Part shown: positions 1 through 4,828 of the stretch, one piece after another | Position numbering within the stretch: the stretch's first letter is position 1 | Layout of the letters: each line of letters opens with the position of its first letter | Origin: JALHMQ01 sp020248785 | GTDB taxonomy: Bacteria > Pseudomonadota > Gammaproteobacteria > Burkholderiales > Burkholderiaceae_F | Direction: 5' to 3' | NCBI GenBank assembly: GCA_046343415.1 | Contig: JBKDNL010000108.1 | Location: 1 to 6,306 of the forward strand | DNA length: 6,306 nucleotides | Position numbers and translations under genes: made by a program | Notes under the pieces: generated by a model | The model's database searches: none | Told to the model about the DNA's origin: nothing | The model's input: only the letters and a program-made list of their open reading frames with translations

Positions 1-5
1 GGGAG

Positions 6-21
6 GGGGCGCGTGCGCCCC
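6..21 (-). terminator. GC-rich hairpin downstream of the desaturase gene
   Basis: GGGGCGC and GCGCCCC form a perfect inverted repeat, giving a stem of about 6 bp with a 4-nt loop. It lies about 50 nt beyond the desaturase stop codon. There is no T-tract on the minus strand after it, so it is at best a weak or factor-assisted terminator. It could instead belong to whatever lies beyond the window edge. Confidence 0.25.
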
Positions 22-69
22 GCGGCCATCATCCCGACAGAGCAACGCTGTAATGACCCGCTTACGCCA

Positions 70-810
70 TCAGAAACACCCAAATGGCACGGTCACTTGC
101 TCCACCAGGCCCATACGGCAGTGACTGGTGAAACATCCGGGATAGCAGGCGCTGGGCAGCGCGCGCGCCGGGCGCGAGGTCACGCTGCGCAGCAGCGCCT
201 GCGTCAGTCGCACGCAAAAGTCGATGCGCGGCGCGGCGCGGGTTGCCAGGCCCATCCGGGCGAGTTCGGCTTCGTCATCGCGGCGGGGGATGCCCGTGAG
301 CCGCTCGATCACGCGCTCAAGCCGCACCCACAGTTGCAGCTCTTCCAGCACCGGGTTGAGCAGGCTGGTGAGCACGCAGTAGTGCGTGTTGCGCGCGCCT
401 TGATGGTGCTTGGCGTGATGACGCGTCGTTTGCAGCACTTGCGTGCGCTGCGCCCAGTGCACGACGCGCGGCAGCTCTTCGGCGCGCATGTGCGCCCACT
501 TATGCACCTGGTTGGCGTTGGCCACCAGCAGCACGAGCAGAGCGACGTGCCGGCTTAGCGCATCGAGCGCGAACGCAATCGCAACCACCAGGGCGCCGAG
601 CAGCAGCAGGTCCCAACTGCTGTCCCAGTAACCCTTGGCCAGAAACTCGCGCGGCCTGGCGTGGTGGCGCAGGTTGTCGCGCGCGACGCGACCGAGCAGG
701 CCGTCGCCCGTGCGGGCATAGGCGTCTTCCCACCAGTGCACCAGGCCCGAGACAAGGTCCGCAAGCAGGACTGTGAACAGCAATGCGCCAAGAAATTCGA
801 CCAGCTCCAT
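70..810 (-). CDS. CarF/PEDS1 (TMEM189/Kua)-family membrane lipid desaturase
   Basis: This is a membrane di-iron desaturase-like protein of the family that includes Myxococcus CarF and animal PEDS1, which introduce the vinyl-ether double bond of plasmalogens, and plant FAD4. Seen (ATG at 810, 246 aa): a hydrophobic N-terminal segment (about residues 3-25) running into LVHWWEDAY, then HHARPREF (His49/50) and a second hydrophobic stretch (about 66-97). Next come NQVHKWAH (His103, His107) and HHAKHHQGARNTHYC (His131/132/135/136/143), followed by LLNPVLEELQLW and a LERVIERLTG helix ending in RRDDE. The histidine clusters and the order NQ-HKW-H ... HH--HH ... H-YC match the family closely. About 65 residues follow the usual family end, including Cys222, Cys226 and Cys231. 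The ATG at 810 has GAGG upstream with a tight 4-nt spacing. An in-frame ATG at 837 and a GTG at 864 are alternatives. The gene stands apart from its upstream neighbour by about 325 bp. The family assignment is strong, but the substrate (plasmanyl lipid or phosphatidylglycerol acyl chain) is unknown. Confidence 0.88.
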   Translation of the reverse strand: MELVEFLGALLFTVLLADLVSGLVHWWEDAYARTGDGLLGRVARDNLRHHARPREFLAKGYWDSSWDLLLLGALVVAIAFALDALSRHVALLVLLVANANQVHKWAHMRAEELPRVVHWAQRTQVLQTTRHHAKHHQGARNTHYCVLTSLLNPVLEELQLWVRLERVIERLTGIPRRDDEAELARMGLATRAAPRIDFCVRLTQALLRSVTSRPARALPSACYPGCFTSHCRMGLVEQVTVPFGCF

Positions 811-1096
811 ACGGCCTCGAAGGGCAAGCCGCCACATGACGGCGAGCGCAGCTCGTGGTGGCACCTATGGGCGGACAAAGGGCGGCCGCCGCGGTATCGG
901 GCGGCGATACCGGGGGGGGGTGAAGCGCTGGCGATGGATGCGGCCACTGCGCGGACGCATGGCGGCGGCGCAGAACACCGCCGTTCGGCCGTGCAGGCAC
1001 TAAGCCGGAGCAGGTCCGTCCTGAAAAACAGACCGGTGGCTTGAGCGGGGCCTGGGCGCGTGGCAGCCCGGAGCCCATGCCACCGACCAGGCCGCA
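811..1096. other. Intergenic stretch upstream of the desaturase gene
   Basis: This stretch between the desaturase start and the DUF1993 3' hairpin shows no convincing gene. Open frames across it translate to arginine/proline-rich sequence without family resemblance. It holds a perfect 8-bp dyad (892-912), a run of eight G (912-919) and a weaker GTGGCA/TGCCAC inverted repeat with a 12-nt loop (1060-1083). The desaturase promoter must lie here if that gene is transcribed separately, but no good -35/-10 pair is visible. Confidence 0.6.
892..912. promoter_or_regulatory. Perfect 8-bp dyad upstream of the desaturase gene
   Basis: CGGTATCG at 892-899 and CGATACCG at 905-912 are exact inverted repeats separated by five bases. 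The dyad sits about 82 bp upstream of the desaturase ATG at 810. It is less GC-rich than its surroundings and is followed directly by a run of G. It could be an operator for a dimeric regulator or an RNA hairpin. No T-tract supports a terminator. The role is inferred only from symmetry and position. Confidence 0.35.
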
Positions 1097-1139
1097 TTGA
1101 GGTGCAAGAGCGATGGCGCAGCCATCGCGTGCACCTCAA
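1097..1139 (-). terminator. Long hairpin containing the DUF1993 stop codon
   Basis: TTGAGGTGCA (1097-1106) pairs with TGCACCTCAA (1130-1139), and GCGATGGC (1110-1117) pairs with GCCATCGC (1121-1128). This gives 10 + 8 paired bases, a 3-versus-1 internal loop and a 3-nt apical loop. The stop codon of the DUF1993 gene (1136-1138) lies inside the outer stem. No run of T follows on the minus strand (next bases TGCGGCC), so this is not a canonical intrinsic terminator. It may protect the mRNA 3' end, act as a factor-assisted terminator, or be a copy of a dispersed palindromic repeat. Confidence 0.55.
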
Positions 1140-1639
1140 ATCGCGCCAATGAAGTCCCGCTTGCCGATGTCCACCCCGGCGTGCCGCAGGATCGCGTAGG
1201 CGGTGGTGACATGGAAGTAGAAGTTGGGCATCGCCATGGTGAGCAGGTAGGGCTGTGCGGCCACGACCTTGGTCTCGCCGCGCACCTGCAGCGTGATCTG
1301 CCGCTGCGCGCCGGCGTCGATGTCAGCGGCCTGGAAGCCCTGCACGAACTCGATGGTGCGCGCGATGCGGGCCTTCAGATCCGCGATGCTCGCCTCGTTG
1401 TCCTCCCACTTGGGCGGCTCCTGTCCGGCCAGGCGCGCGACCGAGCCCTTGGCGAAGTCACAGGCGATCTGGACCTGGCGCGTCAGCGGGAACATGTCGG
1501 GCGCCAGGCGCATGTCGAGCAGCACCTTGGGCTCGATCTTCTTGGTCTCGGCAAACGCGGCCGCCTTGTCGAGGATGGCCGACAGGTTGGTCAGCATCCG
1601 CGCATAGACGGGCACGGACACGGCATGCATGGACAGCAT
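1136..1639 (-). CDS. DUF1993 family protein (DinB-like four-helix fold)
   Basis: This 167-aa protein matches the DUF1993 family end to end and is about the usual family length. Seen: an N-terminus MLSMHAVSVPVYARML, then NLSAILDKAAAFAE and LAPDMFPLTRQVQIACDFAK. A PKWEDNEASIADLKARI segment (about 76-92) precedes the C-terminal NFYFHVTTAYAILRHAGV and IGKRDFIG (about 139-165). His143 and the FHVTTAYAILRH helix are the family hallmark. The family is linked by fold to DinB/YfiT-like helical proteins, but its biochemical role is not established. No signal peptide or membrane segment is visible, so it should be cytoplasmic. The ATG at 1639 is chosen because GGGGAGA lies 6 nt upstream; an in-frame GTG at 1660 is buried in a hairpin. 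The gene starts about 60 bp after the SET gene ends, so the two may be co-transcribed. Confidence 0.85.
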   Translation of the reverse strand: MLSMHAVSVPVYARMLTNLSAILDKAAAFAETKKIEPKVLLDMRLAPDMFPLTRQVQIACDFAKGSVARLAGQEPPKWEDNEASIADLKARIARTIEFVQGFQAADIDAGAQRQITLQVRGETKVVAAQPYLLTMAMPNFYFHVTTAYAILRHAGVDIGKRDFIGAI

Positions 1640-1645
1640 CTTGGT

Positions 1646-1652
1646 TCTCCCC
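1646..1652 (-). promoter_or_regulatory. Ribosome binding site of the DUF1993 gene
   Basis: The minus strand reads GGGGAGA followed by six bases and ATG at 1639. This is the clearest Shine-Dalgarno sequence in the window and fixes the start of the DUF1993 protein in preference to the upstream GTG. Confidence 0.7.
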
Positions 1653-1665
1653 GGGCGCACGCCCG
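1652..1665 (-). other. Short GC hairpin abutting the DUF1993 ribosome binding site
   Basis: CGGGCG (1652-1657) and CGCCCG (1660-1665) are exact inverted repeats with two bases between, forming about a 5-bp stem with a 4-nt loop. The hairpin lies between the SET stop codon and the DUF1993 start and shares one base with the Shine-Dalgarno sequence. It could slightly modulate translation or mark an mRNA processing point. It is short and may be chance in GC-rich DNA. Confidence 0.3.
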
Positions 1666-1699
1666 ACTGCGAGTTGATGAAGTTGCCTGGAGAGGACGC

Positions 1700-2293
1700 T
1701 CAGTTCGACGCGCGCTTGGCGGTCTTGCGCCTGGCCGTCCTTGCCTTGCTTGTCTTGCTTGTCTTGCCGCCCGCGCCGCGCTTGGCGCTCGTCTTGGTTG
1801 GCTTGCGCCGCTTGAGCGCGAGCATGGTGCCGCGGCAGGTCTTGGCGCCACAGCGACACTCGTACTGCTTCCTCAGCGTCGGCGTGAGGCGCTCGTCAAT
1901 CAGCAGGCCGTAGTCGTAATTCAGCTCCTCGCCGGCCTTGATGGCGCGCAGCGTCTGAACGAACACCCGCTGGCCCTGTTCATCTTCCTCGGTCTCGCAA
2001 TTGGGCGCGCACGAGTGGTTGATGTAGCGCGCCGCGTTGCCGCCGACCGCTGCATCGATCACGGTCTTGCCGTCGGACAGAGAGAAGAAGAACGTGTGAT
2101 GCGGATCATCCGGGTCCGAGGGCGGCCGACGATCCGCCTCCTTCCAGGTGATGCGCTCGCCCTTGTACTCGACGATGCGCTCGCCCTTTTTCAGGTCGCG
2201 CGCCGCATAGACACCACGGCCGTGCACCTTGGAGTTGCGAACGATGATCTTGGACTTGCGCGGGGCCGGTGCGGCGGACTTGCTGACAGGCAT
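1700..2293 (-). CDS. SET-domain protein lysine methyltransferase with basic C-terminal tail
   Basis: This predicted AdoMet-dependent protein lysine methyltransferase has 197 aa. Seen in order: a basic lead (1-18), the SET entry motif VHGRGVYA (23-30), EYKGERI (42-48) and a central TFFFSLSD segment. The active-site/pseudoknot motif ARYINHSCAPNC (88-99) and GEELNYDYG (121-129) follow. Next is the post-SET zinc motif C146-x-C148-x4-C153, which with Cys99 can complete a Zn site. All key SET motifs are intact, so activity is likely. After residue 160 comes a tail of about 37 residues, mostly Lys, Arg, Ala, Thr and Ser, resembling histone-H1-like bacterial tails, with a short internal repeat. The tail may bind DNA or be a substrate; both are inferences. 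Compact SET proteins of this type occur in many proteobacteria, usually with unknown targets. The ATG at 2293 has no clear Shine-Dalgarno sequence. The DUF1993 gene follows after about 60 bp. Confidence 0.9.
   Translation of the reverse strand: MPVSKSAAPAPRKSKIIVRNSKVHGRGVYAARDLKKGERIVEYKGERITWKEADRRPPSDPDDPHHTFFFSLSDGKTVIDAAVGGNAARYINHSCAPNCETEEDEQGQRVFVQTLRAIKAGEELNYDYGLLIDERLTPTLRKQYECRCGAKTCRGTMLALKRRKPTKTSAKRGAGGKTSKTSKARTARRKTAKRASN
1745..1768. repeat. 9-bp tandem repeat in the SET gene tail
   Basis: CTTGCTTGT occurs twice in direct tandem (1745-1753 and 1754-1762), followed by a partial third copy. On the coding (minus) strand it encodes the KTSKTSKA part of the basic tail. Its 9-bp unit keeps the reading frame, so copy-number change would lengthen or shorten the tail by three residues. 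Confidence 0.7.
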
Positions 2294-2420
2294 GGCAGAA
2301 GCGAGGCAGAAGGGTTAGGCGGCGGGCGAGTATGCCTGAGCGCACCGACACGGGCATCGGGGCGACGCGCAGGGAGCCTAGCGTCACGGCCACCGGGACG
2401 GTCGACGCTCAGGATGAACG

Positions 2421-2452
2421 GGCTCGGCACGCGCCCGCTCTGGCGCGGAGCC
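2421..2452 (-). terminator. Bulged GC hairpin downstream of the fused synthase gene
   Basis: GGCTC (2421-2425) pairs with GAGCC (2448-2452) and CGCGCC (2430-2435) pairs with GGCGCG (2442-2447). This leaves a 4-nt bulge on one side and a 6-nt loop. It lies about 63 nt past the stop codon of the fused membrane protein/spermidine-synthase gene. There is no T-tract, so termination here is uncertain. It separates that gene from the SET gene promoter region. Confidence 0.3.
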
Positions 2453-2515
2453 TGTCTGTCGCCCCGCGAGCGAGGCGCGCACGAGCGGTTCGGCCAATTG
2501 CGCCCATCGCGAGCG

Positions 2516-4603
2516 CTACATCCCCAGAGCTTCCGACAGCGAGGTCCACGGCCGCGTCTTCAGCACGTCGATCAGGTTGTTGAACTGATCGGTCCACAGT
2601 GACATGTGAGGTACTGGCGCGAGCGGCTGCGCGCGCTCGGCGAGCGTGCCGGTGAAGGCCGCCGGATCCTTGGCCAGCAGCACCCAGTCGGTACCGAAGG
2701 CGAGCACATCGTTGCTGGGCGCATCTTCCACATGCTTGACTGTGAGGCCGGCGGCTTGCGCGATGTTGGCCAGCACGGGCTTCAGATCAAGAAAGCGGTT
2801 GGAGACATGGATCGCGATCAACCCCTGCGGGGCCAGATGCCGGGTATAAAGCTCGATGGCCTCGCGCGTGATCAGATGCACCGGGATCGAGTCGCTGGAA
2901 AACGCGTCCACCGCCAGCACGTCGAACCGCTGCGGTGTTCCAAGTTCGCGCTCAAGCGACAGGCGTGCGTCGCCCAGAGCGAACTCGAGCTTGACCTGAC
3001 GTTCCTCGGCGGCGGCAAGGTAGGTGAAGTGGCTGCGCGCCAGCGCGAGCACGTCGGGGTCGAGCTCGTACACGCGCATGGTGTCGCCCGCGCGGCCGTA
3101 GGCCGTGAGCGTGCCCACGCCCAGGCCGATCACGCCGATTCGCACCGGCCCGAGCGCCTGCTTGCTCTCGATCGCCAACCCCACGCCGGAGGTGCGCGCG
3201 TAGTACGTGCCCGGCTCGTGCTGGTACTTGCCGTTGGTGAACTGCTCGCCGTGCAGGATGACCCCGTGCAGCAGGCGCCGCACCTGCAGCTCGCCGCTGC
3301 CAGCCTCGCGCACGCGCAGCGTGCCGTAGAAGTTGCGCTGCATGACCATCGTGTCGTCCTTGAGAAAGGCGACATACGAGAAACCGTAATAGGCGGTGGC
3401 GGCGGTGGCGATCAGCGCCGGCCCGAGCAGGGTCTTGCGATCCCAGGCCAGCAACACCGCGAGTGCCGAGAGCGCAAACAGCGCCAGCGGCAACTCGTAG
3501 TAGGTGGGGAACACGCGTGGCGCCACCAGGGCGACGGCCAGGCCGCCCAGCGCGCCACCGAGCGAGAGCATCAGGTAAAAGCTGGTGAGGTAGCGCGGTG
3601 CTGGCTTTCGGTGGGCCAGCTCCCCATGGCAGAACATGCAGGCGAGGAACACGCCGAGCGAGTACAGCGGAATCGCCAGGCTGACGTCGAGCACGCCCCG
3701 CTCGGCCGACAGGCCCCAGGACATCGCAACGAACAGCATCAGGCAGGGCAGCAGCCACCAGCGTTGTTCGTACCAGCCGCGCCCGCCGCGGCCTTCAAAG
3801 GCGAGCACGAAGGTGAACAGATACAGCGACAGCGGCAGCACCCACAGAAACGGCACGCTGGCGATGTTCTGCGTGATGTGGCTGGTGGACGCCAGCAGCA
3901 CGATCGAGCCCAGCGCCGACAACGTCAGCCACAGCGCGTAGTCGCCGGCGCGCGGCGTCGGTCCCTCCGCCGCCGCCGCGCCGCTGCTGCTGGACGCGGC
4001 CTGCGCCTTAGCCACGCCGTGCAGCCGCTGCCGGCTCTGCCACGCGGTCAGCGCGCAAGTCAGGACGAACAGCGCGTAGGCGCCGCTCCAAACCAGCGAC
4101 TGCTGGCGCGACGAAGAAAACGGCTCGATGGCGAACGGAAATGCCAGCAGCCCCACCAAAGAACCGAAGTTCGACAACGCGAACAGCCGGTACACGGTCT
4201 TCTCGGGAAAGCGGTGCGCGACCCAAGTCTGCACCAGCGGGCCGGTGGTCGACAGCAGCAGATACGGCAGGCCGATGGTCGCCGTGAGCAGCACGATGAT
4301 GGACAGGGCCGCGTCGGCGTCGGCGGTGGGCTTGAGCGCAGCGCTCGGGATGATCGGCAGGAACGCCAGGCTGATCAGCAGCAGCGCGATGTGCAGGCCC
4401 GACTGCTGCTTTGGCGTCAGGTGCCGTGTCGTCAGGTGCGCGTAGGAGTAGCCGGCCAGCAGCAGCACCTGGAAGAACACCATGCAGGTGGTCCACACCG
4501 CCGAGGTGCCGCCGAACCACGCGAGGATCTGCTTGGCGATGATCGGCTGGACCAGGAACAGCAGGAACGCCGACAGCAGAATCGTGGAGGCGAAAAGCAG
4601 CAT
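2516..4603 (-). CDS. Fused multi-pass membrane (MFS-like) / spermidine synthase-like protein
   Basis: This inner-membrane protein of 695 aa has a cytoplasmic aminopropyltransferase-type domain. Seen: the N-terminus MLLFASTILLSAFLLFLVQP, typical of the fused family, then QILAWFGGTSAVWTTCMVFFQ. About twelve hydrophobic segments run to about residue 415, broken by a Ser/Ala-rich linker (about 195-220). The C-terminal domain (about 420-690) shows LLHGVILHGEQFTNGKYQHEP (about 444-464), the nucleotide-binding GVIGLGVGT (490-498), acidic ELDPD (513-517), GDAR (544-547) and DAFSSDSIPVHL (566-577). These correspond to the decarboxylated-AdoMet site and catalytic aspartates of spermidine synthase. The Asp pair is spaced D-x4-D rather than the D-x2-D of SpeE, and the transported or modified substrate is unknown. 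The ATG at 4603 is preferred because the protein then begins exactly at the first membrane helix and a promoter-like box lies just upstream. The in-frame GTG at 4729 would add a 42-residue Arg/Pro/Gly-rich lead. No polyamine pathway genes are adjacent. Confidence 0.88.
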   Translation of the reverse strand: MLLFASTILLSAFLLFLVQPIIAKQILAWFGGTSAVWTTCMVFFQVLLLAGYSYAHLTTRHLTPKQQSGLHIALLLISLAFLPIIPSAALKPTADADAALSIIVLLTATIGLPYLLLSTTGPLVQTWVAHRFPEKTVYRLFALSNFGSLVGLLAFPFAIEPFSSSRQQSLVWSGAYALFVLTCALTAWQSRQRLHGVAKAQAASSSSGAAAAEGPTPRAGDYALWLTLSALGSIVLLASTSHITQNIASVPFLWVLPLSLYLFTFVLAFEGRGGRGWYEQRWWLLPCLMLFVAMSWGLSAERGVLDVSLAIPLYSLGVFLACMFCHGELAHRKPAPRYLTSFYLMLSLGGALGGLAVALVAPRVFPTYYELPLALFALSALAVLLAWDRKTLLGPALIATAATAYYGFSYVAFLKDDTMVMQRNFYGTLRVREAGSGELQVRRLLHGVILHGEQFTNGKYQHEPGTYYARTSGVGLAIESKQALGPVRIGVIGLGVGTLTAYGRAGDTMRVYELDPDVLALARSHFTYLAAAEERQVKLEFALGDARLSLERELGTPQRFDVLAVDAFSSDSIPVHLITREAIELYTRHLAPQGLIAIHVSNRFLDLKPVLANIAQAAGLTVKHVEDAPSNDVLAFGTDWVLLAKDPAAFTGTLAERAQPLAPVPHMSLWTDQFNNLIDVLKTRPWTSLSEALGM

Positions 4604-4650
4604 GGCACCCGGCCCCGGGGCAAGACCCGGCACTTGAACAAAGGGGCGCG

Positions 4651-4659
4651 ATTGTCTCA
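4651..4659 (-). promoter_or_regulatory. Possible extended -10 promoter of the fused synthase gene
   Basis: The minus strand reads TG-A-GACAAT, an extended -10 arrangement with four of six consensus bases. It lies about 48 bp upstream of the ATG at 4603. No good -35 element is seen upstream. If used, transcripts would begin near 4644, which rules out the longer GTG-initiated form. Confidence 0.35.
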
Positions 4660-4753
4660 CCGCGGCCCTCGCCTGCGCGTGCTTCGGCGCTCGCCCTCGA
4701 GACGCTCCGGATGCGCCATGCTTATTCACGCTTCGCCAGACTCAAGAGCGGCA

Positions 4754-4803
4754 GCCACGTGCCGATCCCCGGGGGAGGCCCTGGATCGCCCGCGTGCCAC
4801 GTG
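4754..4803. promoter_or_regulatory. Paired CACGTG sites with an internal inverted repeat in the divergent region
   Basis: GCCACGTG occurs at 4754-4761 and again at 4796-4803, exactly 42 bp apart (four helical turns). Each contains the palindrome CACGTG. Between them CGATCC (4763-4768) and GGATCG (4783-4788) form an inverted repeat with a 14-nt spacer. The block lies immediately upstream of the EAL-HDOD gene, where operator sites for the divergent genes would be expected. Which protein binds it, if any, cannot be read from the sequence. Confidence 0.3.
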
Positions 4804-4828
4804 GGCCAGCGCCGTGCAGTGATCCGCC

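Noticed and set aside
1..32. ATGATG on the minus strand near the left edge as the start of a further gene
   Set aside because: Only about ten codons remain in the window, there is no Shine-Dalgarno sequence, and the stretch folds into the GC hairpin at 6-21.
13..558. Plus-strand open frame opposite the desaturase
   Set aside because: It lies over the histidine-motif region of the minus-strand desaturase and its own sequence is rich in His/Gln/Arg without recognisable domains.
1060..1083. GTGGCA/TGCCAC inverted repeat downstream of the DUF1993 gene
   Set aside because: Only six base pairs with a 12-nt loop and no T-tract; expected by chance at this base composition.
2294..2420. CATACT on the minus strand (near 2335) as a -10 box for the SET gene
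   Set aside because: No acceptable -35 element lies at the right distance, so the SET promoter cannot be fixed from sequence alone.
1097..2602. Plus-strand open frame of about 500 codons opposite the DUF1993 and SET genes
   Set aside because: It begins inside the stop-codon hairpin, runs across two well-supported minus-strand genes and has low-complexity composition, so it is an antisense shadow.
4604..4729. Longer GTG-initiated form of the fused synthase
   Set aside because: The extra 42 residues are Arg/Pro/Gly-rich and unlike the family start, and the best promoter-like box lies inside them. Kept only as an alternative.
2606..4822. Very long plus-strand open frame (over 700 codons) opposite the fused synthase gene
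   Set aside because: Its translation is dominated by Arg, Gln, Gly and His with no family motifs. The minus-strand frame has clear membrane helices and catalytic motifs. Long antisense frames are common in GC-rich genes.
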